This document shows positions 20,107 through 32,922 of a stretch of 64,000 bases of DNA, piece after piece. The notes under the pieces were generated by a model. The model worked only from the letters and a program-made list of their open reading frames with translations, ran no database searches and had not been told where the DNA came from. Each line of letters opens with the position of its first letter. Positions within the stretch are counted from its first letter, which is position 1. A program made the translations under genes and the position numbers. Source of the DNA: Pseudogymnoascus destructans (lineage: Eukaryota; Ascomycota; Leotiomycetes; Thelebolales; Thelebolaceae); assembly GCF_001641265.1 (NCBI RefSeq), contig NW_020167521.1, forward strand, positions 2,046,001 to 2,110,000. Reading direction: 5' to 3'.

Positions 20107-23100
20107 CTATCCAGCCGTAGTGAGCACATAGCTCGTAATAGCACTCATTCTCTCTGTGGTCAGCTTCAGCGTGATCCGCAGCAGCTCCTGTGCCACATCC
20201 TTATCCTTCTCTTGCAGCTCCTCCCACTGCCCCCGATCCATCAGCCACACGACACAATCTCGCTCCGCGATCACCGTCGCCGTTCTCTCCGTCTCCGAGA
20301 AGAAAGGCAGCTCGCCACAAGTGGTTCCCGCGACGATGCTCTCAAAGTATCGTCCCTGGGGTAGGTCGTAGTCTGCCCTCAGTATACCGTCCTCCAGAAG
20401 GTAGAAACCGTCTGCGGGTTGTTCGCGACGGAAAAGCGTCGTGCCCGCCGCGTACTCTTTGCGAGTGAAGTAGGGCACGGCGCGGAACCAAAAGTCCTCG
20501 CTTTTATCGGTCAGTCCCTGGAAGGTCTGGAGGATCAGACGGAGAGGCTCCTTGAAATTCTGCCACTTGTGTGTGGAGTTTTTATGCTCCGTCTCCAGAG
20601 ACCTGGTAGCTGCAACGACTAAGTGGTTGCCGCGTGGGGAGCCAAGTAGAGTGGGGAAGGGCTGATGGGCAGATGTTGTAGAAAGGCGCCGTGCATTGAC
20701 ATCCCTTGACAGGGCGCTCGCGCTACGAGCATGCTGAGCATTCCTTTCGTCTTTGTTGTGGTAGAGAGCTTTTAAAAGCCCATTCTCGCAGCTTTCAAGT
20801 GCGGAGTTGAGGTCCGGAAGCAGGGTTACCTCGTTCCCTCCCTCACCAAGGCCAACATTTCGAAGGCTCAAGCCGATTGGGCTTTCTGAGGAGACGCCGC
20901 TCATGACAATAGTTACACCCTTCTGGCTGAAGATTCTATTCAAGCGATTGAACGCCTCGGCCGCGGAGTAATCTATACCAGTGACATGCCACAAATCGAA
21001 TATTAGATAGCGGATTGGGCGATGGTTGAACGCCTCCTCCTTGATCAGGCTCCTTATCCTCGCCTCGACGTCGACAATAGTTCCGAAAAACAGATACCCA
21101 GCGAGCTTAGTAACATGGATCTGTCTTCCGACCTGGCGAAGGTAGTCATGCTGGATCGGGTTCCTCCGAACCGTCGAGCCAGCAATTTCTCCTGAATAAG
21201 AGGCTCGCACTGCTGGCACTCGCGAAGTCTGCACGACTAAGCTAACGAATGCCAGTGCGATACCAACAAATATGCCAACGACGAAGTCATATGTTCCCAT
21301 AACCAGTACAATTGCGATGACTGTCAAGTACTCCAGAGGCTTGAGTTTCTTCCTTGGATCCCAGACAGCCTCGAACACTAGCTCGAATCCGAGCACAAAG
21401 ATGAGGACACCGACCATCATCACGGGAATGTACCCGATGAGCCCCGGACCGGCCATGAGAACCCCGAAAGTTGCAACGGCAAGAATGAAGCCGGCAATTC
21501 TACTGTTTCCTCCGGATTTGATAAAAAGCACACTGTTTGTGTAGACCAGATAATTCTGGATGCTCCCCGCAAACCCAGACAGCGCATTGGAGATACCATG
21601 GGCAACAAGTTCTCTGTCAAGATCCAAGTGGTCTTCTCCGATATTGAAGGCAAGGGCGGGGATATTGATCGGGACATGCAGAACACCAAAGAAGGTCAAG
21701 GCAAACATTGCTGGAATGTTTTCAGCGACCGCGCTCCAATGTACAAGCTTGAAATCTGGAGGTGTCAGTGTATTCCAATGAGAATCTTGGAGCCGGAGCA
21801 TACCGTATAATGTATAAAAATACCACCACGGTTCATCCGCATCTGGTGCATCGAAGATCCACCCGTCTTCTCTCAACTGAGGTATATCCAACTGTGGCAA
21901 TGCAAAGACAAAAAAGTAGAAAATGGCGGGTATCAGTAATATAAATGTCGGAAGATAGTATTTGCCAGTAAATATCTTTGAGGAGCGGTATAGAAACAAA
22001 CCTAACACTAGTGGTGTTACCCACTGAAACACCGTGTCGAACTGGATTAATTTGTGCAACGTTTTCCTGTTGTACTCGAGATTTCCCTCGAGGCGAGCTG
22101 TAACTTCCAGCCCTGTGGCAATCAAGAACCAACCGACACCACCGATGCATCCTATCAGGATGTGGCGGGGGATAAAGCCAACAATATATCCAAAGCGACA
22201 GACTCCCATCAGGAAGAACACTAGCCCAGTAAGGATAGAGCTTATCGCATATGATGTGATGGTGGTTGAGATGACAGCTTTGGGGTTGTCCTCCCCGACA
22301 GTTGCCAAGATAGTGAAAGCCATCTTATGAAAGAACGGCACAACTTCAATCATCTCGGAGCCAACGCCTCCTTTAAATATGCTACCGCCGAACGAGAATA
22401 CAAGCTGCGATACTATGCAGGAAACGTAGAACATCGATATGCCTGCTGGGCCCAGCTTCTCAAACAGCGGCTCCCCGAGAGGGAAGAGAATCATGCCATA
22501 CGAGAGGGCATCAAGAACATTGAGCAGCGCTCCCAAAACAACGGCCGGGATGTATCCTGCTGGCTCAACAACTGATCTCTGCCATATGACCTTCTTATCC
22601 CACTTCTCTGGGCTTGACACTAAGCGTGCTGCACGGCGCCCTCTCCTCAGCTGCTTCGAGAGTATCTTGTTGACTTTGGGCCAGGACTTAGTCCCTCGAA
22701 CTGGCTGTGCCTCCAAGTCATGTCCTCCGCTGAGATAATTTGGCCGTTGGCTCTGTCCTTGCGACACCTGGCGAAGTAATGGGGTATGCTCCGTGATGTC
22801 TGCTCCACTAGGTGTTGAACAAAAAACGCTCCGCACGGGATCCTCCTCTCCGTGAATATCCCCACGACCACCTCCCGCCATTACTGAATCCCCCTCCCCT
22901 CGATCGATCCCCTCTCTCCCCCGCACCTTCTTTCCTTGGCCAGATATCAGGGCCTCCTCGTCACCGGTATCCTCTGCAGTATCTCCTTCCCCAGAATCAA
23001 TCTCGTTACTTGGTGGAGATGCAGCCGGAGAGGCCTTCCGTAGCATAGCTGCCAATACAGATGTGCCCGGGGACCTATACGGCTGTCCCTCATGCTGTGG

Positions 23101-23660
23101 AGTTCCTGGCTCCGACAATTCCTCAATAATTGATGGCTTCGTAGGGCCTTGGGATACGTGCGGTGTGGCGCTGTCATCGTCTCCATCTCCCCAGGCTTCT
23201 AAGTTTGATCCAGCATTTGAATGCGTCGATGAGCTTCGTCGAGGCGAACTGCCGATCATCGAGCGAGATTGCTCCGAGAGCGCGTACGAAGCAAGCTCAG
23301 CTGTATCTTCTCGAACATCGCGGGCATGTTGCTGGCTATCATGGGGTGCTAGAAATGCGGCATCAGCAATGTACAATGCACTTTAGACATATACGCACCT
23401 GGCTGCCCACGGAATGAACTGTGGAAAAAAGACCTTGTCGGTTCCCTTTGGCTGTACACATTCGATGGGCTTGCTGGCCTGTCAATCGGATCTGATGGCT
23501 CTCCAGAACGAGCAGACAACCCCGGCGATGGCCGAGAACTGGAATCTCCATGGCTACTGCTTAATTGGACTGGCCAGAGGAGGTTCTGTGCGGTCGTCAC
23601 TGCGGATGATGCCCTCTGCCTTCTCGATGGCGCGAGTCTTTCGGACGCTGGCAGCGACAT
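20107..23660 (-). CDS. SulP-family transporter with STAS and cyclic-nucleotide-binding-like domains
   Basis: Predicted 1167-aa membrane protein in two exons (23660-23399 and 23348-20107, intron of 50 nt, GTGCGT...TTCTAG). Order: a long Ser/Pro/Asp-rich N-terminal tail (about 1-345), a SulP anion-transporter membrane domain with many hydrophobic segments starting near AGYIPAVVLGALLNVLD (about 350-770), a STAS domain (about 830-910) and a C-terminal cNMP-binding-like fold (about 1050-1140, with GTTCGELPFFSETERTATV). This order matches yeast YGR125W/Vsb1, a vacuolar protein linked to basic amino-acid storage, so a vacuolar role is likely; the transported ion cannot be read. The open frame of 3.2 kb without a break attests to good sequence quality here. 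The first exon is needed because the second has no ATG of its own before the fold except one in the intron. Confidence 0.9.
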
Positions 23661-24733
23661 TGCTACAATGGCGCTCGCAGATGCCGTCGCACGAAATCAA
23701 GCACTATCCAGCAGAGCAAGCTCTATCTATACCCATAGCACGAATAATAGCCGTGTCGCTCAATAGCGGGGTCTAGAGCAACGCAGGGTCCGTGTCAGAG
23801 ATAAGTGACAAGATTTCTTACGTAGCTAGCTCCCGTTCCGTGGTTACTGGCGCTAAGAGGTTGGGGTGATTGGCGATATTAAAGGGTCCAAGACTACTCT
23901 CACAATTATTGATTTATAGATTATATTTTCTATATATTAGGGGATTATTTGGTTTTTAACCCGACAAATGAATGTTCGTGGTTCTCACGAGGATGCAAGG
24001 CTATGGAATGTCTCCAATAACCCGCACTACGTCATAGTAGCCAATGCCAATGATTGGACTGACATGGACCCCAACTGTCAGGGTACAATTTAGCGGAAAT
24101 TGGATACTCTGCATGTTTTATCCAGATGCAAAAATATCGATTTGTTCAGTTATAATATTATCACCATTCAAAGGGAGTGGGGCATGGATATCAGCCTCGT
24201 GCAGAAATTGCGGTTCGTGGCCAGGTGTTTGTAGAACCATGCATATCATATATATATAATCAAATGCCAAATGCCATGAGTCCAGGATGCTACCAAGTCC
24301 ACGAGAGTGTTAAGGGACGTGTCTTCGATCCAGTATATTTCCGCCACGGTGGCTGCCCGACAGATATAACACCAACAATTGAAGATTTTAAGCTCTTTCT
24401 GCTGACGCATTGACTCTGGTAAACCTCACCATCTAGCCTCGGACACACTGAGAGAGGACCCTTGTCGTCATCCCAAGTCCAACTTGGCTGAGTGAACTCG
24501 ATGCGGGGTTGTATCCGTAGCCTGAGGACTTCAACGAGTGACATCGGAGAGGAGCGTCTCGCTCCTCTCCGAGGTTCATTCGGATTGCTCGACTGAATCG
24601 TGACTGTGATCAGGCTATCGTCACAGGATATTCAGCTAGTAACATTCGTAGGGCAGAGCGTCTCGTCGAAGACTCCTTCGGTTTGCTCGACTACAGCGTG
24701 ACTGTGATCAGGATATTGCATCCAAGGTTTGGT
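23661..24733. other. Intergenic region with a diverged direct duplication
   Basis: No gene. Two related blocks of about 65 bp, beginning GAGCGTCTCG and ending GTGACTGTGATCAGG, lie at about 24553-24620 and 24657-24715. Confidence 0.5.
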
Positions 24734-25534
24734 TTAGCTGAGCTTTTGGAGATATCCTTGGGCGATAAGTCGCTCTACATCGCCTTGTCGAACATAGAAC
24801 TGGCTATTCTTGGTCAGAGTTATCGACCTGTATATCATGTCAGTCGCTAGTATAAACAGCTGCCAGCTTCACTACCACAATAGGAGCTATATCTTACCCA
24901 TATTCCGTTTGTATCTCTCCTGCATCCTTCAGGACCCTCACGTCTATGAACAAGTCCCTCGGCGGCTCTAAACTGCCCGCCAAGTCAATGTCCGTCCACT
25001 GCCCCGTGTATGACGACAAAAGCTCGCTGTATTTTCTGACATATTCCTCTTCCTCGGGGCTCAGGTTATGCTTGCTGCTGTCTCCATTGCCCACTTCCCC
25101 GCCGGCCGCATCTCCGCTTTGAATCCTGCTGTTGTAGCTCTCCTGGGCCTTCTGTTGTTGAACTGGCGCATCAAGAATATCCTCGCCGCTCCAGACCAAC
25201 TCTTCTAGCTTATCAGTCCTGACCCTATGGTATGCAAGCAAACAGCGCTTATTTCGTCTCATGAACAGGTGGTTGACGAGCAGCGTACAGGCCATAGCCG
25301 GGTCCTCCGACGGCGTAAAAGAGCCATTGAGAGACTGCGTGATAGTCTCAATGTCTTTGTGTAACTCGCGAGCTTCACGGGTAACAGCGCGAACTGTCTC
25401 GGTCTGGTACGGCGGCAGGTTGGCCAGGCCTTGAGTGCGCTTGGCGTGTTGAGCCTTGTGGTTTGTTAGGAAAGTCGAGGTACCGCCAATGCTTCATGTA
25501 GACTTACGAGCTTGTTACCTAGGTCGCCATACAT
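24734..25534 (-). CDS. psf1: GINS complex subunit Psf1
   Basis: DNA replication initiation and fork factor (with Sld5, Psf2, Psf3, part of the Cdc45-MCM-GINS helicase) in the nucleus. Three exons: 25534-25508, 25454-24898 and 24827-24734, introns of 53 and 70 nt; 225 aa. It begins MYGDLGNKL as the family does, with the helical A domain including LLVNHLFMRRNKRCLLAYH and the linker EEEYVRKYSELL. The B-domain linker region is SLEPPRDLFIDVRVLKD, and the last exon gives the conserved C-terminal strand region (FYVRQGDVERLI). The middle has an acidic, Ser/Gly-rich linker of variable length. The splice choices keep frame and restore all conserved parts. Confidence 0.93.
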
Positions 25535-26406
25535 TTGAGCAGATATGGGGCAGGTTTGTCGAGCTTGTGGTTGAAGGTGAGGGGCTGTAGTACAACACGT
25601 CACGTCCAAGCGCGTCGCTTGAATGCGCCAATCGCGCTTTTTCCACAAGACTCTGTTCTAACGACATTCTCGCCAACATACTTGCCGAGAGCATCGTAAG
25701 CAACCGCAATACACGATGAAGAATGGGAACTTAAAGTGGTTAGCCACGGTCTCATATTTTATTAATGGGTGTTATTCATGAAAAGTTTTCATTATCCTCG
25801 GTGAGCCGAGGCCCTCCAAAGCCATTGCCCGAATGATGAATACTTAACTGGAAAATGATTTCTAGTTTCTCGTGCAAGTGCAGCGTCTCACAGGTGCAAT
25901 TTTAAGAGCATCATTTCAAATTTCTTTCAATTGGCTTTACAAATCCATTTACAAAAACCCTATCTACGTCTCGCCGGAACCGTGATGATATTTCCAAGTC
26001 GCCCGTCTATGGAGTATCAAATCAGATCATCCCAAAAATGAAGACTCTTCGATGATTCCAGTGAATCCTCCCCCATGGTAAAGACGCTTCAATGATTCCA
26101 GTGAATCCTCCCAATAATAAGGACGCCTTGATAGTTCTAGTGCGCCCTCCCCAATAATGAAGACGCCTTTAGTTCCAGTGCATTCTTCCCAATAATGAAG
26201 ACGCCTTCATGGTTTCAGTGTCTCCTACCCAACAATAAAGACGCCTTGATGGTTTCAGTCCCCCCTCCCAAGAATAAAGACGCCTTGGTAGTTCCAGAGT
26301 GTCCTCCCAAATGATGAAGACGCCACGATAGTTCCAGAGTGTTCTTCCCATTGATACAGACGTACAGACGCCATGATGATTCCTCCCGCTTAAACAATCA
26401 AAATAT
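25535..26406. other. Intergenic region with minisatellite
   Basis: Upstream of psf1 and downstream of the HMG-box gene. No gene; the right half is the minisatellite at 26028-26390. Confidence 0.55.
26028..26390. repeat. About 43-bp imperfect tandem repeat
   Basis: Roughly eight units carrying AATGAAGACGCC, then TGATAGTTCCAGTG, then CCTCCC, with point changes and length variation of a few bases. It ends at the 3' side of the HMG-box gene. Minus-strand frames here with WNYRG-like repeats are only this array. Confidence 0.9.
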
Positions 26407-28398
26407 TCACATCAAGTCTTCTTGCTCTGATTCTGGACCCACCCACTTATTGAACTCGTCTCCGGTATCCAAGCTATCGACGATATGCCACACGTCCTGG
26501 CTGTTCGGATCATCCAGCTGCTGGTTTAAGATTGGTGTATCAGGAATGCCAGTTTGCGATCCCGGATACTCTGGGTACTCTGGGTACTCCTGTTTCACTC
26601 CATCTGTGACTATTTCCAGTAGTTGCTGCAAAGGTTGCTGATTTCCGTCGACAACTGCTAGCTGCTGGTGCTGCGAAGGCTGGTGCTGCAAAGGCTGCTG
26701 GCCTCCATCAGCGATTCCGAGTGGTTGCTGATAGTATTGCTGGTTGAACATGAGCCCGTTATTATCCAAGAATACTTCATTATCATCGGCGGTGTATAAG
26801 TTGTCATAGGGCTGGTCGTGGCCCATGAGCGAAGGGTCAATCTTGTTCTCTTGCTCGTCTTGGTACCCATTGAAGGAATGGTGAAGAGTTCCACCATTCA
26901 TGGTTCCATTGTGTTCATTGAAGGAATGCTGAGGAATTCCACCATTCATGGCGCCATTGGGTGGGTAATACTCTTGCTGATAGCCTGGATGCGGCGCAGC
27001 ATTCATGCGAGGACCCCTTGTCCTTCTCAATATCACATCATGGATGTTGGGGTTTTGCATGTTTGGCACGACCTCTTGCTGCCAGTACTGTCCGTCGGGG
27101 ATATTCGGCCTGTACGGCTCTGGCACATGCCTTCCTGGGTTGGATGCGTGGTACGCTGAACTTGGAAAATTGCCACCCATCCCTGGCTCCATGCTACTGC
27201 CCCTCGAATTGATATCGAATCCATAGTATGGCTGAGTTTGGAATTTTGCAGGAGGAGTGTGACTTGGTTTGGGAGTCAGCCTCTGGCGCTTCACCCTGGT
27301 GCTGCTGCTACAGTCTTCCTTCCAATCGTATTCCTCGAGCCCCGATTCTTCATCCGACACCGACACCTTTCTCTTCGGCACCTTGGCTGTTCCGGCTTTC
27401 GCGGGCGAGAACTTGTATCCTGGATGGGCATTTTGATGGTTCTGTCGCTCGATTCTAGCCCATTCGTTGAATTGCGCGCGGACGCTGTCTGGCTCCAGCG
27501 GCCAGCTGTCGCCGCAGACTTGGGAAACGACTTGGTGATTGTTTTGCAGACACCAGTTCTTCGTTCGGTTTTGGTATGCTTTCCGGTACAACATGAAAGA
27601 GTTCATCGGTCTCTTGACTTTTCCCGGGTTCTTTCCCTCCTCGACTTCCTGCCGCCTGATCTCTGCTGATCGGTTCACGTACGCATCAATATCAACCACT
27701 GGCACGTGGGTCCACTCTCTCGTCAGTACGCTGAGAGGCTGTTCCAATCTGGCTATTTTATTCTCCGCCTTGGCTTTCTTCTCCTTCTTGACCTTCTTGG
27801 CCTTTGGCTTTGGCGATGCCGCCCGAGCAGTCGGCTTTGGCGATGGCTTCAACTGTTGGATCGCTCGATTAATAGCCTGTCCACTTCTGGTGCGCCTCAC
27901 ATTCAGTGGAGGAGACATCGCCGACGGCGCTGGAGACGCTTCGTGGCTCCTATATCCGTACTAAAATGGTCAGCTACGTTCTGGGTCAGACCCAAGTTGC
28001 TTACGAGTTGTGGATCATCTGTTACCGGCGCATAACGAGAGTTCTCTTGTTTCATGTCATACTGCAAGTTTTCCTGTTCGCTGTCAGGACGGAGCCCTAA
28101 GCATAACGAAACTTGAACCTACATATTCAGGTCCGACCACAATGTTTGGCGACAGGCCATATTGGAAGATCTCTTGGCCGTTGCCGTATTGGTAAACGCC
28201 ATTGCTGTATAATGTGTCATCCAAGCCTTGTACTGGTGATCCACTCGGCGACATCTGACTTCCTCCTCCCTCAAATGAGTTCGATTGGTGTTGGAAGGAA
28301 GAATTATGTTGGATCAAGTGTCCAAAACCATCTTGGATATCTGCGGCGTTTGAAGGTGGTGGTGTTGGGGGAATAGTGCTGGCTGCTCTATCTGACAT
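26407..28398 (-). CDS. HMG-box transcription factor (MATA_HMG/Ste11-like)
   Basis: Predicted nuclear regulator of 628 aa in three exons: 28398-28123, 28061-28005 and 27960-26407 (introns of 61 and 44 nt). Residues about 1-125 are Ser/Pro/Gln-rich, followed by a lysine-rich stretch (KPKAKKVKKEKKAKAENK) that may be a nuclear signal. The HMG box starts at about residue 226 (KVKRPMNSFMLYRKAYQNR) and continues through HQVVSQVCGDSW to HPGYKF. This box type is shared by mating-type HMG proteins and by Ste11/FMF-1-like regulators of sexual development in ascomycetes. The C-terminal half is Gln/Asn/Tyr/Pro-rich, as in activation regions. The neighbours here (Noc2, Psf1) are not the usual mating-type locus genes (APN2, SLA2), so this is probably not MAT itself. 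A 5.4-kb gene-free region lies upstream. Confidence 0.85.
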
Positions 28399-30600
28399 TT
28401 CGTCCAGAATATGAAACAGGATCTTGGGTTGTATTCTTTAAGATTCAAAGGTTGAGGTTCAAAGATATTGGGGGTCCCGGGCTAGCTATAGGGGACTACC
28501 AAACTCCGGGCCTAATATCAGTTGGCAGCCAGAAACGCTAGAAACAGAAACATCACCCCGGCAATCCTTCCCCACTTGTTCATGTAAGTAATTAACGAGA
28601 GTACATGAATCTCAAAGACAGTTTCGCCTACGGGCCTGTCCCTAACTAGCAAGGTTATTATCAGTCACAGCGTGTCTCTGTCTCGGCAATCTGAGCGGTA
28701 GCGAGAGTCTCGATTGCAACCCTCCAAACGACCTATCATACGACAACGCTCAACCCAGCCGCATTCCACCTCACGTTCGTTTTCGGACCCTGCGCCCGCT
28801 TCCGTGGACGCCATCTCGCACGCCCGCACTCCCTCTGATTTGCCATCCCAGCGGTGCAATGACGGCTTCAGGCCCATCTGCCCGCGCGGCCCTGGACGAT
28901 GGACAGTGACAGGGTGGGACCTGCATCTATGTGAGAGATTCGCGCGCGGCTGGCTGCAGTAGCGTCTTCTGCGCTTAGATGCATGGTTTCCTACGTTATT
29001 TGGACGTCTGTCTCACTACGGTGCAGCTTGAACATGGCATTAATTACGCATCAGGCGGATATTCATAAGGTGAGTAGCTGCTGCTGCCTCCAGACGTCAT
29101 GTCCTTCTCCCCATCTCAACTTGCAAAATTCACTTCACACTCACTTCCGTCGTGGCTTGCCTCTTTCTCCCATCTCCGCCACACCTCCCTCACGCTCCCA
29201 CCCTAGCTCTCGCATCATTCTTTGTACAGCTCGGTCCTATTATCCCACCACCCTCTAAAAACAGCCATCTCAACCCTCACAACCGCACCACCGGGAACAA
29301 AGGATCCTCTTCCACAAATCCTCCATCTCGCCGCTCTGGTCATAGCCACCACCATCGATCGCAAACATCACTTCCTCTCTGCGCCGACAGCACCGTGAAT
29401 GCCGAATCCCCGCCTCAAACTCCGCATTCCGGCCCATTCAACGGCCTCACAACGGGCGATTTCATGGTTGTCATCCCCCCGCGTTAGGTACGCCATACAC
29501 CCCACCCACCCACCCACATCAACCGCCATTAGATCTCCCGCAGCGACGCACCCTTATTCGCCCCACTTGAAACTGTCAAATTACCCCTGCGATCACGGCG
29601 GCGCAGCCTCACAACCTCACAACAGTAGGATCTCATCTTTCCAAACCCCCATCCATCCCCGCTAACCCCCCCCCACCACCACCGCCGCCACACCATCCTC
29701 CCCTCGTAGAATCCGGCGAAGGAGCGCGTGCCCAACGCCCCCGCCCATATATCTCACATGGCATTCCCCGTGGAATGTGAGCAGGAGCCCCCTGCCGGGT
29801 CGTCTCTGTTTCGGGAATGGTGTGGTATGGTGTCACGTGATATCCCTTTCTTTGGTTCACGTGGTCGCCGCACTCTAGAGGGGCTATTTTGGACGAGGCT
29901 GTCTGTGTGGGGATGCTGCAAGCAGGTGCAGAAGCATGTACGAATTGTTTTGTGGTGCGTGAAGCGTTTCGTTGACGCGCGGGGAGCAAACGCAGATGCG
30001 GGGTGGGATAAGCGCTGTAGGTGGGGTTTGTTGATGCGGTGTGCCTTCTTGATGGCATGGCGATACTGGCGTGTGTCGAGGTCGATGCATCGTTTTTGTC
30101 GGATTCAGGAGTAAAGAAGGGCAGTGATGGGTTCGGACGTCTGTCTCATGCTTCCAGGCAGACGCACCCGTTCGTCGTTATTTATGAGAGTATATAAGAC
30201 TACATACCCACACTTGATGTGATGTCCTAGCTGGATGGGATCTCAACCCTCGACTTCCAGTCTGGACCATGTCCATCCGGTGTAGATGAACGTGGTTTTA
30301 ACCTCATCAACCCCGTCGCACATCTACCCTCCCCCGTTTCCCGTATCACCACATCCCCCGCTGAAGCACGACGTCGTCCCGATGAACGGTTCCCGATCAC
30401 CACTTACCCGCCGAGCATCACCATGTACCCGCCATCCTTCCTCTCCTGTCCCAAAGAAACACCCCCGTCAGGCATCACTCTCGTCCCAATGACAACCCCG
30501 TTCACCGCATGTCCATCTCAAAAACATCCGGTGAATGGGGCTCACAAAACCCGCCATCCATCCCCGCGCGTCCTGTCATCCCAGCTCTATTCACAAACGC

Positions 30601-30711
30601 ATCCATCCCCGCATATCCCGCCAACCTGTCTCCTTTCACCATCCATCCCCGCATACCCCGCCAACCTGTCTCCTTTCACCACGGCATATCCCGCCAACCT
30701 GTCTCCTTTCA
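30601..30711. repeat. 40-bp tandem repeat
   Basis: Units of 40 bp at 30601-30640 and 30641-30680 (CATCCATCCCCGCATA..CC then GCCAACCTGTCTCCTTTCAC), then a shortened third copy to about 30711. Confidence 0.9.
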
Positions 30712-31700
30712 CGCGCTCAAGCGCCGTCAAGCGCCGTGTCGCACAACACACGCCTGCGTTAGACCCGCGCTGATTAGATTCCCCATCACCCTCCCGTATG
30801 CCCCGTGTTACACACCACCCGCCAAGGCACCAGAACATGCACGCCATCAAAAGCAGCCGTGCGGGCCATCACTCGGCAATTCACTGCTAAGGAGGTTGTT
30901 TTCAGCCACCCGATCAGATAGTCTTAGGTATTCTCATATCCCTTGGCTTGTACGCCCACGTTGGGGGATGGGTGGACTGGAAAGGTCTGGAGAGGAGGAC
31001 GTTTGGGTCTTGGTATGGTGGTGTGAGGGTTGGGGATGTTGGGGGACGTGGTACTACATGGCTGGGCAGAGTTGGGTGGGGGGGTGGGTATGGTGCGGTA
31101 TGCTGGTTTAATGTCGCTGAGGGACGTGATACTGCATGTCTGGGCGGTGGGTGGAAGAGGGGGGGTAAGGGGGTTGTGCGACGGTGAAGATTTGGGTGGT
31201 GGTAGACAAGATAGTGAAGGTAGATGGGTGTGAACTATCTGAGGGGTTCTTGTTAGTTTTGTTGGTGATATAAAATATAATGAAGAAGTTTAAATTAGAA
31301 GTGATGATGGGGAATATTATTTCTTCCATATTTTTGAAAATATTTCGTCTTTAATAAAACAGAGCATCAAACAAACATAACATTCCTCAAGCACCACATA
31401 TATATTAATATGAACAAGCATATACTCTCACACATAATGATTGCAATAGAGGAAGACGATTGTACGCTCACGAGTTAATATTCCCACTAACTACCACAAT
31501 AAAACAAGCAACCAGACGTCATATCATTATCACTTGTGGCCATTTTCTCCTCCCCACTCAATCTCTCCAAAGATAACAAGACCCCCCAACAACATACTTT
31601 AAAGTATTTCTCAACGCCCATATCCATCCATCAAACCAATCAACCATCCAGCCAGCCATCAAGGCAAACACACATCCTCCTTCCCGCAACAATCCCAAAT

Positions 31701-31728
31701 ACGCCACGCTCACGCTCACGCTCACGCT
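31701..31728. repeat. CTCACG hexanucleotide repeat
   Basis: Four copies of the hexamer CTCACG/ACGCTC, short and perfect. Confidence 0.8.
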
Positions 31729-32229
31729 GACAATCCTTCCATCAACCCCTTCCTAGTATTGGAAGCTCACTCAACAGCACTCCAATCCCCCTCCTCCCCC
31801 CCCCAACACCATGCCCCAACCTCAAAAACCTCCCCCCAACACCCAGACTCACAACCGAGCTACTCCGTCTATGCTCCAGCGGCGCCGGCATCCCGACCGT
31901 CACATCCACTGGCAGGAGTGGGATTATCGAAACACCCCTTGCGGAAGCGGGGATGAAGGGCGACGAGGCGGGAGTGGTGGTGGGGGAGAGCGAGAGGAAG
32001 GTGTGGGGGGCGAGGATGGCAGCGGGGGGGTGGTGGAGGCGGCGGGGGCCAGGGAGAGGAAGGTGAAGGGGGAGGGGGAGGGGATGCGAAGGGTGCGGGG
32101 GGCGAGGGGGTAGTGGTGTTTGGTGGACATTTTGGTGTGTTGTGTGTGGTGGTTGTGTGGTTGTGGGTGGGTGTAGGTTGAGTATGTAGGTTGGGTATAG
32201 ATTCGCTGATCGGAGTTCGTTGATCGGAG

Positions 32230-32370
32230 TTCGAAGTAGAGTAGAGAGGGTTCGAAGTAGAGTAGAGAGGGTTCGAAGTAGAGTAGAGAGGGTTCGAAGT
32301 AGAGTAGAGAGGGTTCGAAGTAGAGTAGAGAGGGTTCGAAGTAGAGTAGAGAGGGTTCGAAGTAGAGATG
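32230..32370. repeat. 21-bp minisatellite
   Basis: About 6.5 identical copies of a 21-bp unit containing GTTCGAAGTAGAGTAGAGAG. The 21-bp length keeps reading frames open on both strands, which produces false repeat-peptide frames. Confidence 0.95.
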
Positions 32371-32874
32371 AAGAGATGTCTTTACAAACCGTAGTCGAAG
32401 GGGGAGGACAGGCAATATAAATAATCCGCTCTAGCCTGGAAAGCAATCGAAGCTCCCTCTCTCGTTAGCACCTTGCACACGGCGTGTCTGACCTTCTGCC
32501 TTGGCGGAAGCGCGGGTGCGGTGGCTGGTATGTTATAAATCGGTGAGATCTACTCGCGGCCAATTGATCGCAGGCTTGGTATGTCTCGGTGTTATCTCTC
32601 TCCTGCTGTGTCTGTTTTTTTTTTTCTCTTGGCTGTTTTTTGCGGTCGGCGAGTTGGAGATGAGGCGCGGATGGGGCCCACGTGGAGGGATGAGGGGGTG
32701 AGGAGGGGTCAAGCCACCAACAACAGGCAGGGCGAGACGATGGATGAGGTGGTGATGGTGAGGAGGACACGAATTGCGAAAGGTGAGGTTGGGTGTGATT
32801 GGTGTAGGCCGGCTTACGTGTTGAGAATTGGTTGATGGTTTGTGGAGCGGCGAGGTCGGCAAGCTTGTGTGTGA

Positions 32875-32922
32875 TAGTGACGGTGACGGTGACGGTGACG
32901 GTGACGGTGACGGTGACGATGG
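32875..32922. repeat. GACGGT hexanucleotide repeat
   Basis: Seven to eight near-perfect tandem copies of GACGGT. Confidence 0.95.

Noticed and set aside
26169..26397. Repeat peptides on the minus strand
   Set aside because: Translation of the 43-bp tandem repeat.
26407..28398. The HMG-box gene as the mating-type locus
   Set aside because: The usual MAT neighbours (APN2, SLA2) are absent, and the box resembles Ste11/FMF-1-like regulators as much as MAT proteins.
32220..32420. Frames encoding VERVRSR or YFEPSLL repeats
   Set aside because: The 21-bp minisatellite stays open in several frames on both strands by its length.
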